The notes under the pieces are model-generated. The model searched no databases. It saw only the letters and a program-made list of their open reading frames with translations, and was not told the origin of the DNA. The translations under genes and the position numbers were made by a program. From Candidatus Bathyarchaeota archaeon (GTDB lineage: Archaea; Thermoproteota; Bathyarchaeia; Bathyarchaeales; Bathycorpusculaceae), in contig CP070714.1 in NCBI GenBank assembly GCA_020350385.1, forward strand, positions 547,135 through 581,760: DNA of 34,626 nucleotides. The letters run 5' to 3'. Positions within the stretch are counted from its first letter, which is position 1. The number at the start of each line of letters is the position of its first letter. This document shows positions 8,695 to 16,874 of the stretch, one piece after another.

Positions 8695-10893
8695 TTAATG
8701 CGACTTCTTTGGTTGATAAACGCACCACGGGTCTTCAGTCAAATAGTCTCCTTTCAACTCTGTAGGTTCATGAAGATCGCCGCAATAGTCAATAAAATCA
8801 CTTGAAAGCCCATACGCACGTGCACGGCAACCCCCGCATAAACCGCGATAATCGCACGCGCCACATTTGCCTTTCAAAGCGTTAAAGTCGCGCAAGGATT
8901 TGAACATGCCTGAATTGAACCATATTTCTCTGAACGACTTTTCGCGTATGTTGCCAAGTTTAATTGGAAGATACGGACATGGAGTGATGTCGCCGTTGGG
9001 ATAAACGCGGCAATAGTACAATCCAGCGATGCAGCCTCGAATCCACTGTCTCATTTCCAGATTCATGCCCTTTGCAATTCGCATGAATTGGGGTGCGCAT
9101 GAAGGCCGTACATTAAGTTTGTGCTTGGCAGCTTTTGCGAAAGTGGTCTTAATCATGTCTTCGTATTTAGCGGGAGATATGTCGGCGATTTTTGCGCCCC
9201 TTCCAGTTGGCACTAGAAAGAAGAGGTGGAAGTTTTCCACGCCAAGTCTTTCAGCCAGCGACATAATATCATCGATTTGGTCATAATTTCGCTGAGTTAC
9301 CGTTGTGTTCACTTGTACAAGCACGTCGTTTTCTCTCAAGGCCTTAATAGCTCGAACCGCCTTTTCCCAAGAGCCGCCCACACTCCTGAACTCGTCATGC
9401 TGCTCTGGAATGTTTGAATCCAAGCTAATTGAAACGGTTTCTATACTTGCTTCCTTGAGATTTTTTGCCGCAACATCATCAATGAGGCTTCCGTTGCTTC
9501 CTAGCCCCATCTTCAAACCTTTCTCAGCGCCGTAGCTAATGAGCTCGTAGATATCTTTGCGTAAAAGGGGCTCGCCACCACTTAATATAAGGAGGGGCCT
9601 ACTGACTTCACATATTTGGTCTATCAGCCTCTTCGATTCTTCAGTGTTTAGTTCGTTTTCAAGTTGCTGCGTGGTGGCGTTTATGTAACAATGAGGGCAT
9701 TTCAAGTTGCATTTTCGAGTAAGGTTCCAAGATATGACGAGCGGAATAAACTTTTCTGACGTCAATGAAGTAGGTGAGTATGCGAGCTTAAGATAAAATT
9801 CGCATTTTCCATGAGTAGCCATCCGTTGAGGTTGCCACAGTGCAAACGTAAAAGGGAGAACAGTGTTCAACATAGCCTTTGCGTGAGCATAACAAAAATG
9901 AACGCAAAAGAGAGAGCCCACCGCATTGCTTATGCCTAATTTTTCAGCAATGTACTGGTAGCTCCCGAAGATTGGGCAGTTTAAAAACTGCATACGGCCA
10001 TCAAGTTTTGCCAAGTCCATCGTGTAATTGATGAAATGGTCACTCAACATTATCGTCTGCAGTTTTTCCCTTCGCATTCCAACTTTGAGAGTGACGGTAA
10101 GGGCTATATTTACAGTTTCTTCGCCGAACTTTTCTTGCACCCGCTTAATTGCATCCTGAAGACGGGATACTCCTATCGTTTTGGTCAGTTCCGCAGTGAT
10201 CAAAAAGCCTTTAATGGTTTCATACTCTTGTCTCAAACGCATTTCGACAATGTGTCGCGACCAGTCCCGAAACAAGTATTCAAGGTGCTTAATTGCTTCA
10301 GGATTCTTATCACTAAGCAGGTGTTCTAATGCTTTGGTTTTTTCAATTAGTTTGGTGAAAGTGCCGATTTTTTCGGCGGTGCTCAAACTTGCTTTGCTGA
10401 CCACTTCTTGTGGATTCAGATTCAGCGGCACAATTTCTTTTGTAAGCCAAGCCACATCAGAGGCAAAATCACCGTAAAATCTCCACAGTTGCCCTACTAT
10501 GTCAGGCAGATCGGCACATAATTCTTCTAGGAGAACGCTTGTTTCCGTTTCCATTTTGGTGACCATAGCCATGTGGTACAAGAGGGATCCTGCCATTCCA
10601 GGATCAGTGCGCTTGCCAGCGGAAACTCCGTAAAAAACCTCAGAGAACAAACGCTTTACCTCATCAAAATCTTCGTGGTCTATGGCGGCCAAGATTTGAT
10701 TCAGTTTTTCTCGCTTTTCACGTAATAGCAAGGCCCATTTGTGACAGTGCTTTTCATTGAACTTTGTTAAAGCGGCCACCAACCTAGAGTTTATCATACA
10801 AATATTTAGTAAAATAGTTAGTGGTTTGAAAGCATTCTCAAAGAGAAAGCGCATGTCAGCAGATAAGCTATTAAGCATGCCCGAGTAAGACAT
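8695..10893 (-). CDS. Radical SAM/SPASM protein with ATC-hydrolase-like N-terminal region
   Basis: The 732-aa protein has a C-terminal radical SAM half starting at about residue 384: C395, C399 and C402 form the CxxxCxxC cluster site (CNLKCPHCY), followed by LSGGEPLLR. A SPASM-type domain follows (C621, C628, C639, then KCGACDYRGLCGGCRARAY and a final WCVYQ). The SPASM part resembles the NirJ/AhbD haem-pathway group, but this is not proof of substrate. Residues 1-250 are helical and unrecognised. Residues 270-370 (CPIFGSYQYIAEKLG, SLFCVHFCYAHAKAM, HGKCEFYLKL) look like the L-2-amino-thiazoline-4-carboxylate hydrolase-type domain. The start at 10893 is uncertain, with no clear SD. Confidence 0.75.
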   Translation of the reverse strand: MSYSGMLNSLSADMRFLFENAFKPLTILLNICMINSRLVAALTKFNEKHCHKWALLLREKREKLNQILAAIDHEDFDEVKRLFSEVFYGVSAGKRTDPGMAGSLLYHMAMVTKMETETSVLLEELCADLPDIVGQLWRFYGDFASDVAWLTKEIVPLNLNPQEVVSKASLSTAEKIGTFTKLIEKTKALEHLLSDKNPEAIKHLEYLFRDWSRHIVEMRLRQEYETIKGFLITAELTKTIGVSRLQDAIKRVQEKFGEETVNIALTVTLKVGMRREKLQTIMLSDHFINYTMDLAKLDGRMQFLNCPIFGSYQYIAEKLGISNAVGSLFCVHFCYAHAKAMLNTVLPFTFALWQPQRMATHGKCEFYLKLAYSPTSLTSEKFIPLVISWNLTRKCNLKCPHCYINATTQQLENELNTEESKRLIDQICEVSRPLLILSGGEPLLRKDIYELISYGAEKGLKMGLGSNGSLIDDVAAKNLKEASIETVSISLDSNIPEQHDEFRSVGGSWEKAVRAIKALRENDVLVQVNTTVTQRNYDQIDDIMSLAERLGVENFHLFFLVPTGRGAKIADISPAKYEDMIKTTFAKAAKHKLNVRPSCAPQFMRIAKGMNLEMRQWIRGCIAGLYYCRVYPNGDITPCPYLPIKLGNIREKSFREIWFNSGMFKSLRDFNALKGKCGACDYRGLCGGCRARAYGLSSDFIDYCGDLHEPTELKGDYLTEDPWCVYQPKKSH

Positions 10894-10921
10894 TAGCCTA
10901 CGTCGTGAGGGAGAAGAGCTG

Positions 10922-11227
10922 ATTTACGCGTTAATAGGTTTTTTGACAATGCTTGGCGTACTTGTCGGCATCGGCATAAATCAACCAAGAGGAATAAGCA
11001 TTAAAAGGTGGTGCTACGGCTACCTCACCATCTCCATAATGTTCGACATACTCGTAGTGTTGGCATTGTTGAACCAGTACGCTTGGCTCATGGAAACACT
11101 GCTCGGGCTTTCAGCAGGTGCAGCCACAGGCCTAGCCATCCACGTAGCTCACCACATATTGGAAGAAGATGAGCATGACGAAAAAGCAGAGACAAAAAAA
11201 GAAAAACCTTTGATCTTTGGTTTTTAA
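10922..11227 (+). CDS. Small membrane protein, start codon unusual
   Basis: This small protein has two or three hydrophobic segments (IYALIGFLTMLGVLVGIGI; TISIMFDILVVLALL; LLGLSAGAATGLAIHVAHHI) and a charged tail ending KEKPLIFGF. The conventional starts (TTG 10943, ATG 10949) have weak or no SD and would cut the first membrane helix in half. GAGGGAG at 10907-10913 points to CTG (10919) or ATT (10922), which restores the full helix. I place the start at ATT with low certainty. The gene is divergent from the radical SAM gene, 28 bp away. No family recognised. Confidence 0.5.
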   Translation: MYALIGFLTMLGVLVGIGINQPRGISIKRWCYGYLTISIMFDILVVLALLNQYAWLMETLLGLSAGAATGLAIHVAHHILEEDEHDEKAETKKEKPLIFGF

Positions 11228-11239
11228 TGTCTTAAAGAA

Positions 11240-11368
11240 TGGCGCCGGGGAAGGGATTCGAACCCCTGCGAGCCAAAGGCCCACTGGCTTACTTGTCTTT
11301 TGCATAGCCCTCTTCATTGCGCTATGGGGATCTCGAGGCCAGCGCGATAACCACTCCGCCACCCCGGC
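11240..11368 (-). tRNA. tRNA-Ser(CGA) with a 42-nt intron
   Basis: The acceptor stem GCCGGGG (11368-11362) pairs with CCCCGGC, then discriminator G and a genomically encoded CCA (11240-11242). The D arm, a long variable arm typical of tRNA-Ser (TGGGCC...GGCTCG) and the T arm with GGGGTTCGAATCCC are all present. The anticodon stem CTGGC/GCCAG encloses the loop CTCGAG+A, giving anticodon CGA at 11335-11333, which reads UCG. The stem halves are separated by an intron after position 37. Mature length with CCA is 87 nt. A TATA-like TTTTAGA lies at about 11391-11397. Confidence 0.92.
11290..11331 (-). other. tRNA intron at 37/38
   Basis: The 42-nt insert after G37 of tRNA-Ser is the canonical archaeal intron position. 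It contains an internal stem, CATAGC with GCTATG, consistent with the bulge-helix-bulge form cut by the archaeal splicing endonuclease. One A at each border makes the exact boundary ambiguous by one nucleotide. Confidence 0.85.
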
Positions 11369-11450
11369 TTAATTAGAGATTTGCGCCACAGTCTAAAAGA
11401 GTTTTCATTTCGACTTCAGAAGTGAGGGGAAAAGTAGAATGTGTTTTCTG

Positions 11451-12422
11451 TTAAACGACAAGGTCTGTCAAATCCACGCTATGTTCGTAAATCTGCCTTA
11501 AAAAGGACGCCGTAGCCAATATTTGTGGCATCACCTCGACAGGTTGATCCTTCGCAGCCTTTTCGACATCCACGAATATTGTTTCGATTTTCCCATGCAT
11601 GTTCCGCACATTTTCAGCCAAGGCAATATCTTTGTTTGCAAACGATTTCAAGGCTTGTTCGTAAGCATCAAAACAAATTGCCTGCAAACCAGCTAATAGC
11701 TTTTGCACTTCTTCAGAGGGCTTAATCCCGTTTAGTTCTATTGTCTTGGCGGCTATTTGCACGCACGCATCGCCTATAGCTTCAACCAAACTCGCGGCCA
11801 ACCGGTAGTCTAAACACTCAATTGGAGTTATCCCAAGTTTCTCGCTCAATCTGGGAGTCTGAATTATTGTGCGTAGAATTCTAACCAACAAGAAATAGAG
11901 CCTATTGCTCTCATCATCGCGGGCGATAACGCTTTTAGCCAGCTGCAAATCTGCGTTGATGAAGGAGTTGGCGGCATCGCGGTTCATTCCTGCAACTATA
12001 GCATAGTTTCGTCGTAAAATCTTCAGTGGTGGAAAACCAGAAGGCTCCAATAAACACTGGAGAACTATCTGAGAGTAGCTCTCCTCAACAATTTCCAATC
12101 CAATCAGAGAGCCTACAGTTGTCTTAACGACGTTTCTAACGTCGAGGTCGATACTCGCGTTTGCTTCGATGCGAATTATATCAAAACCTAGGAGATAGCG
12201 CCCAATAATTTCGCGGCTCAAATATGATCCAGTATTCAAGTTGGCGACCTTCGGCAACGGCTCAGCATTATACTTAGGGTTTATGAGAAGTTTACCCTCG
12301 CTAGTTTCATCAAGAGCAACCAAAGTACCTTTTCTCAAACCTTGCTGTTCAGCCCAAGACTTTGGTAAACAAACAAAAAATGTGCCGGTGGGCGTTCGTT
12401 GCACTTTGCGTAATTCACCCAT
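11451..12422 (-). CDS. AbrB/SpoVT-PhoU-type phosphate uptake regulator
   Basis: The 323-aa protein has an N-terminal AbrB-type DNA-binding domain (MGELRKVQRTPTGTFFVCLP, KSWAEQQGLRKGTLV, residues 1-45) and a long helical PhoU-like region (about 110-320, with SLVEAIGDACVQIAAKTIEL and RQIYEHSVDLTDL). Archaeal proteins of this layout (COG0704) are thought to regulate phosphate uptake genes. I use the ATG at 12422, which has GAGGGG 10 nt upstream (12433-12438); the frame can extend to a TTG at 12440 inside that SD. No phosphate transporter gene is seen in the window. Confidence 0.82.
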   Translation of the reverse strand: MGELRKVQRTPTGTFFVCLPKSWAEQQGLRKGTLVALDETSEGKLLINPKYNAEPLPKVANLNTGSYLSREIIGRYLLGFDIIRIEANASIDLDVRNVVKTTVGSLIGLEIVEESYSQIVLQCLLEPSGFPPLKILRRNYAIVAGMNRDAANSFINADLQLAKSVIARDDESNRLYFLLVRILRTIIQTPRLSEKLGITPIECLDYRLAASLVEAIGDACVQIAAKTIELNGIKPSEEVQKLLAGLQAICFDAYEQALKSFANKDIALAENVRNMHGKIETIFVDVEKAAKDQPVEVMPQILATASFLRQIYEHSVDLTDLVV

Positions 12423-12479
12423 TACAATTGTACCCCTCAACGTGATAAGTTTGGAAATAACATATCTAAATAATCAATC

Positions 12480-12490
12480 GCGTATATAAA
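12480..12490 (+). promoter_or_regulatory. TATA box upstream of the DUF429-like pseudogene
   Basis: GCGTATATAAAC lies about 30-40 nt before the first coding-like position of the decayed gene and looks intact, so the dead gene may still be transcribed and could serve DP1 downstream. Confidence 0.4.
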
Positions 12491-12514
12491 CTTGAAAACA
12501 TATGTTAGAATACA

Positions 12515-13087
12515 ATGACAAATATGTGATTAGTATAGATTTAGGGGGTTAAGCAGAAATCCGAGTGGATAGGCACAGCAAAAAGGTAATGCTGTAAAAA
12601 CCGCTTTAGTCCATAGAGATAGCGAAGTTTTAGAAAACACAGCAAGGAATCTCTTGCGCGCATAACCATAGACGCGCCTTTGAGCCTCCCAAAAGAGGAC
12701 TAGTTTTTTAGAAAAAACAGAGAAATGATAAGAAGAATATACAGAGTGTTTCCTCCTAATCTCCCTGTCATGAAGAAACTCGCTTTACGAGCAATAAGAT
12801 TGAATAGGCTAATAGAGGAGAAGAGTTATAAAACAGTTGAAGTGCATCAACATCAACCCGAAAAGCCCTGAAAATACCATTAGAAGATTGGAATGTAATC
12901 CAAGAGATCTTAAATCCTTGGACTGAAAGGAGAACTAGAAACGCACCCTTTGGCTAGGCATGAAACCGACGCAGTTACAGCTGCCTTAACACCAGTTCTC
13001 CACCTGAAAAGTCAAACTTAGAGGATAGGTGATAACGAGAAGGGTTACACAACATTTCAAAGAAGAGAGACTGGAGACCCCAAGTAG
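12515..13087 (+). pseudogene. Decayed DUF429-like (RNase H-fold nuclease type) gene
   Basis: Pieces in changing frames spell a recognisable protein in order: KYVISIDLGG (12520 on), LSRNPSG, TALVHRDSEVLENT, TIDAPLSLPKED, then REMIRRIYRVFPPNLPVMKK and LALRAIRLNRLIEEKSYKTV, then LGLKGELETHPLARHETDAV, TAALTPVLHLKSQT and IGDNEKG. This matches the order of the DUF429 family as I remember it. Stops at 12550-12552, 12570-12572, 12701-12703, 12869-12871 and 13019-13021, plus several frame changes, show it is dead. Its tail overlaps an apparent N-terminal extension of DP1 (13029-13088), which is therefore not real DP1 coding sequence. Confidence 0.7.
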
Positions 13088-13088
13088 C

Positions 13089-14642
13089 ATGAGTGAAAGA
13101 GAAAAACTTCAAAAAGCCGTTGAAACAACGATTGCAGCAGGATACCAATTAAACAGCGAGGCGTTTGAATTTTTGTACAAAGCTGCTGCTACGGATGACC
13201 CAACCGCGTTAATGAATAAAGCGCTACAAAAAATAGAAGAATTACGAATGAAACCATTGTTCATCGACAGAAGCTTGTTGGAAATGGTGCTCAAACAACC
13301 AGAAACCATAGAAGAAGGACAAGTTCAACCCCAGGAAAAAAGCTTGGAGTCGCCACAGCAATATTTGACTCAAGGGAAAGACTTTTTCCACCCTTACGCA
13401 AAGGAGGTAGAAGCAAACATTAATGTGATAGAGGACCCCACAAACAAGCTCAGTTCCAACGGAACAATCGAAGAATATCTTCACTACTTTAAAGACAGAT
13501 TTAAACGAATTGAACGCTTGCTAAGACAAAGAATTGATGTTAAAGCCGCAACTCCGATATTAGAAGCGTTAAAATCGCCAGCCAAAACAAAACTGAAGAT
13601 AATCTGCATGGTGACTGAAAAACGAGAATCAAAACGGAATATAATTTTAAGAGTTGAAGACCCACAAGCACGTGCCACTATTCTAGTTGCCCACAACGCG
13701 CCAGAAAAACTACATAAAAAAGTCCAGCTGCTTCTTCCTGACCAAGTCGTATGTTTAGCTGTGGTAAAAACAAGAAGTACTCTTTTCCTAGCTGAGGACA
13801 TAATTTTTCCAGAAGTAGGCGAGAAACCTCGGCGTAGAGCTCCGGAACCCGTTTACGCGGTGCTCACTTCAGACATGCATGTTGGCAGTACAAAGTTCAA
13901 CAGAGAGGCTTTTAACCGTTTCATTTTATGGCTTAATGGCAAGTACGGAACCGGCAGAATGAAGGAAATGGCCGGTCACGTAAAATACGTTTTAGTTGCA
14001 GGCGACATAGTTGATGGCATTGGAGTTTACCCCAATCAAGTGGAGGAACTAGTAATAAAAGATGTACACAAACAGTACATGCTTGCCGCAAAACTGATTG
14101 AACAAATCCCAGACTACGTTGAAGTCATAATTTCGCCTGGAAACCATGACGCCTCGAGGAAAGCGTTACCTCAACCAGCGATATCGGAAGACTTTCTTAT
14201 AACTCTTCAAGAGTCTAGAAGAGTGCTGTCCCTTGGCGATCCCTGTTTGATAAGCCTTCACAATGTGGAGGTTTTGATGTACCATGGTCGCAGTCTGGAC
14301 GACATAATAGCCACCGCGCCCAGCTTGGACCACGAACACCCTGAGAAAGCCATGAAACTGCTTCTACAAAGTCGTCATTTAGCACCTTTATACGGCGGCA
14401 AAACGATGTTGTCGCCGGAAAATCGGGATTTGCTTGTGATAGAGCGAGTTCCAGACGTTTTTCATGCTGGTCACGTCCATGTAGTGGGCTGTTGTAACTA
14501 TCGGGGGGTATTAATTGTAAATTCGGGCGGCTGGCAAGAGCAAACAGAGTATATGCAAAAGCTCGGGTTGATTCCAACACCTGGAAAAGTGCCAGTGGTG
14601 AACTTACAAACACTAGAAACCACGATTCTTTCGTTCATTTAA
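13089..14642 (+). CDS. polB: DNA polymerase D small subunit DP1 (exonuclease subunit)
   Basis: The 517-aa subunit of the archaeal replicative polymerase PolD provides the Mre11-like 3'-5' proofreading exonuclease. From the chosen ATG, it has an OB-fold region at about 165-240, then phosphoesterase motifs SDMHVG (261-266), AGDIVDG (304-310), GNHD (351-354), MYHGR (398-402) and AGHVHVVG (460-467), all with expected His and Asp residues. I start at ATG 13089 because the frame upstream lies in the tail of the DUF429 pseudogene. GGAG lies about 11 nt upstream. It converges on orc1/cdc6 and lies beside the putative origin, as replication genes often do in archaea. Confidence 0.95.
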   Translation: MSEREKLQKAVETTIAAGYQLNSEAFEFLYKAAATDDPTALMNKALQKIEELRMKPLFIDRSLLEMVLKQPETIEEGQVQPQEKSLESPQQYLTQGKDFFHPYAKEVEANINVIEDPTNKLSSNGTIEEYLHYFKDRFKRIERLLRQRIDVKAATPILEALKSPAKTKLKIICMVTEKRESKRNIILRVEDPQARATILVAHNAPEKLHKKVQLLLPDQVVCLAVVKTRSTLFLAEDIIFPEVGEKPRRRAPEPVYAVLTSDMHVGSTKFNREAFNRFILWLNGKYGTGRMKEMAGHVKYVLVAGDIVDGIGVYPNQVEELVIKDVHKQYMLAAKLIEQIPDYVEVIISPGNHDASRKALPQPAISEDFLITLQESRRVLSLGDPCLISLHNVEVLMYHGRSLDDIIATAPSLDHEHPEKAMKLLLQSRHLAPLYGGKTMLSPENRDLLVIERVPDVFHAGHVHVVGCCNYRGVLIVNSGGWQEQTEYMQKLGLIPTPGKVPVVNLQTLETTILSFI

Positions 14643-14825
14643 GGAAAACCCACAGGCAATTACGTTAGCTCACCTTACTTTTTTGTTGCTAGAGGTCATT
14701 AGCAACATAATTAACTTGCCAAAAAAATTGTTGGGCCCTTGAAGTTAAAACGTGTAAAGGGTCTTTCAGAGAGTTGGGGGGCGGTACACAGAAAGTCGTT
14801 GTGTTATTGGTTTCTGAAAACTCCT
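14643..14825. terminator. Convergent spacer with T-run terminator for DP1
   Basis: T6 at 14679-14684, 37 nt after the DP1 stop, is a typical archaeal oligo-T terminator for the plus strand. The rest of the 183-bp spacer between DP1 and orc1/cdc6 shows no gene. Confidence 0.4.
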
Positions 14826-16091
14826 TCAACTCTTGCTTTTTGCCTTTTTTGAGGAAAGTTTGTTTATAAGCAAGCGCCCTATTCTGCAATCATTTCCAAA
14901 AACATCCTTAATTAATGTACGGGATATTTCCAGCCTTATCTTCTTCGTGCGGCCGTAACGCCCCATACTCACCACCTTCGCGTTTAAAATGCCCATTGAA
15001 TCAAGCTCATTAACCAAGGTGCCCAGACGTCGTTGTGTAAGAAGTCCAGTTCCTAATTCACCACAGAGTTCGTTGTAAACATCGTATATCTCCCCGGTGG
15101 TAGCGTTCGACTTGTTCAAGCTATAAACGCTTAAAACTACTAACTTAGAATGCAGAGTTAGGTTCTTAAGGGCTTCCACAACTCTATTATGTTCAATGTG
15201 TCTTTCAGCCTCTCTAACATGTTCTTCCGTGATTGTTTTTTCCCCTTGGCGCTCGGCAACTTCCCCGGCCACACGTAATAAATCTAAAGCACGGCGGGCA
15301 TCTCCATGTTCCGCAGCGGCTAAAGCAGAGCAGATATTCAAAGCAGCTTCGGAGAGAGACCCTTCATGAAAGGATAGTTTTGAACGCTCAAGAAGAATAT
15401 TGTGCAATTCACTTGCATCATACGGTCTGAAGACCAGCTCTTCCTCGCTGAGAGAACTGAAAACCCGGGAATCAAGAAGTTCCTTCAATCGAAGATCGTT
15501 TGAAATGCCGATGATTGACACTTTGCTTTTACTCAGGGTTTCATTTATTCTGGTTAATTCGTAAAGAAGCCTGTCGCCGCGATTTTTAATTAAAGCATCT
15601 ACCTCATCCAAAACCACAATGAGATTTATTCTTGATGCCTCTAAACCTCTTCGAAATCTATCGAAAACTTCATCTACGGATAAACCAGTGAAAGGCACCG
15701 GCACTCCCACGTTTTGGCTGAGGCTTGCAAAGACGCGGTATTCGGAGCCTGTCATCCGGCAGTTCACGTAGGAAAACTTGACTAATGCATTATACTCTTT
15801 TGCTTTGGACTCCAAGTGACTTAGCACATATTTAGTTACAGCAGTCTTTCCAGTGCCAGTGTTCCCATAAATGAAAATATTGGAACACCGTGCATCCTTC
15901 AGAACTGGTGCGACTGTTGCGCCCAGAAGCCGTATTTGGTCCTCTCTATGAGGCAGTTTTTCAGGAATATAGTCGTGTCGTAAAACCTCTCGGTCTTTGA
16001 AAAGTTGAGCACTGTTCACGAAATTTTCGAAGACATCATCAAGAATTTTTGTATTTCCCATTATAGTCCCTGCTGTTTTAAGAGGCACCAT
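14826..16091 (-). CDS. cdc6: Orc1/Cdc6 replication initiator
   Basis: The AAA+ origin-binding protein is 421 aa. It shows LRHDYIPEKLPHREDQI (38-54), Walker A GNTGTGKT (76-83), Walker B VVLDEVD (159-165), sensor 1 in IIGISND (about 194-200), sensor 2 in HGDARRALDLL, and a C-terminal winged helix (about 310-400, TGEIYDVYNELC and LVNELDSMGIL) that contacts ORB DNA. Start choice: the ATG at 16091 lies close to a TATA box (about 16121-16129) and would be nearly leaderless; an ATG at 16061 has a weak AGGGA upstream. It faces the AT-rich origin candidate and converges with DP1. Confidence 0.95.
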   Translation of the reverse strand: MVPLKTAGTIMGNTKILDDVFENFVNSAQLFKDREVLRHDYIPEKLPHREDQIRLLGATVAPVLKDARCSNIFIYGNTGTGKTAVTKYVLSHLESKAKEYNALVKFSYVNCRMTGSEYRVFASLSQNVGVPVPFTGLSVDEVFDRFRRGLEASRINLIVVLDEVDALIKNRGDRLLYELTRINETLSKSKVSIIGISNDLRLKELLDSRVFSSLSEEELVFRPYDASELHNILLERSKLSFHEGSLSEAALNICSALAAAEHGDARRALDLLRVAGEVAERQGEKTITEEHVREAERHIEHNRVVEALKNLTLHSKLVVLSVYSLNKSNATTGEIYDVYNELCGELGTGLLTQRRLGTLVNELDSMGILNAKVVSMGRYGRTKKIRLEISRTLIKDVFGNDCRIGRLLINKLSSKKAKSKS

Positions 16092-16117
16092 CGTTATTTC
16101 GAGTTGAGCAGATAAAC

Positions 16118-16131
16118 TATACAGTATAAAA
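16118..16131 (-). promoter_or_regulatory. TATA box of orc1/cdc6
   Basis: GTTTTTTATACTGT on the minus strand lies about 30 nt before the ATG at 16091, predicting a very short leader. It sits at the edge of the origin, so initiator binding to the origin could also control this promoter (inference). Confidence 0.5.
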
Positions 16132-16204
16132 AACTAGTTTTGAAGCACAATAATCCTAAAAGATAATGAGACTTAATGACAATATTTGATTAAATAGGGA
16201 CAGG

Positions 16205-16231
16205 CACACACCCAAAGGTTTCCACTGGAAA
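16205..16231 (-). repeat. ORB-like element 1
   Basis: A perfect dyad TTTCCACTGGAAA at 16219-16231 is preceded on the plus strand by CACACACCCAAAGG. Read on the minus strand this is the dyad followed by CCTTTGGGTGTG, matching the ORB dyad plus G-string. It is the best copy of the three. The G-string points away from the AT-rich core. Confidence 0.75.
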
Positions 16232-16390
16232 TATAATTAGGTAAAAAAATAATTTGATTTCCTTTTAATAGGAAATATACTCTGATAGGTTAGATCGACT
16301 ATAACTATAATAATAATTGTTGTTAAAATTTTTAGATACTTATTCTGGGAAAATTTTTACAACTCCTATAATTATCTTTTTATTCTTTCT
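16232..16390. other. AT-rich candidate unwinding element
   Basis: About 160 bp of almost pure A and T with runs such as AATAATAATTG and AAAATTTTTA, flanked by outward-pointing ORB-like elements. It contains a loose TTTCC/GGAAA inverted repeat at about 16258-16275. This is the expected position for the duplex unwinding element. Confidence 0.6.
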
Positions 16391-16413
16391 TTCGACAGGA
16401 AATAAAGGGGTGT
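16391..16413 (+). repeat. ORB-like element 2
   Basis: TTCGACAGGAAATAAAGGGG followed by TGT: a weakened dyad (TTCxxxxxGAA) with a very good G-string AAAGGGGTGT, in the opposite orientation to element 1. Confidence 0.65.
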
Positions 16414-16653
16414 CCGTCTCTGATGAAATTCTTTACCTGTTCAATGGTACAGGAACTATTACTTAGTTTATTCCTTTCTCTAGAAAAACAGCTGCTTTAC
16501 TATATTTCTAATTTTGGAGCGTTTCCTTTTTCTTGTTTTACTGTTCTTCCTTCACTTTTTTGTGAACATCATGTGAAATTGCATTAAAATTGTTGCTTAC
16601 TGTCGTTCTTTTCTGTAAAATTACCCTCTTCTTGTTTTTTTCCTGTGAATGAG

Positions 16654-16678
16654 GCGCCCCTAGGCTTCTACTGGAAAT
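16654..16678 (-). repeat. ORB-like element 3
   Basis: On the minus strand TTTCCAGTAGAAGCCTAGGG followed by GCG: a slightly imperfect dyad with a G-string, same orientation as element 1. Confidence 0.65.
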
Positions 16679-16874
16679 GTGAAATCAGATAGCAACGATA
16701 ATTTTCAGACTATTTCAAATTATTGTGAAGCTTGTAATCTTAAATAAGCTGCTTTTCTTAGCTTTTTACTCTTTTTCGAGCTTCTCCTGTCTTTTAGCTT
16801 TTTTATCCTTCACCATAACAGCTATAAGTTGTGAAGTGTAAAGCTTGTGGACATCAACTAAGGTTTATACTGGA

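Larger units (their letters stand above)
16092..16844. other. oriC: Putative chromosomal replication origin (oriC)
   Basis: This 750-bp gene-free, AT-rich region lies next to orc1/cdc6 and contains three ORB-like elements: 16205-16231 (minus), 16391-16413 (plus) and 16654-16678 (minus). Each pairs a TTCCA/TGGAA-type dyad with a G-rich tail, the known pattern for Orc1/Cdc6 binding sites. Between the first two lies about 160 bp of extremely AT-rich DNA (16232-16390), a likely unwinding element. The right part (16450-16820) is strongly pyrimidine-biased on the plus strand. Neighbouring DP1, Orc1 and a winged-helix-type protein fit a replication locus. Confidence 0.8.

Noticed and set aside
13029-13088. 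20-residue N-terminal extension of DP1
   Set aside because: This stretch is the tail of the DUF429-like pseudogene read in another frame; the ATG at 13089 is the better start.
16423-16587. 54-codon open frame inside the origin region
   Set aside because: It is Leu/Phe-rich as expected from pyrimidine-rich DNA, has no SD, and overlaps origin features.
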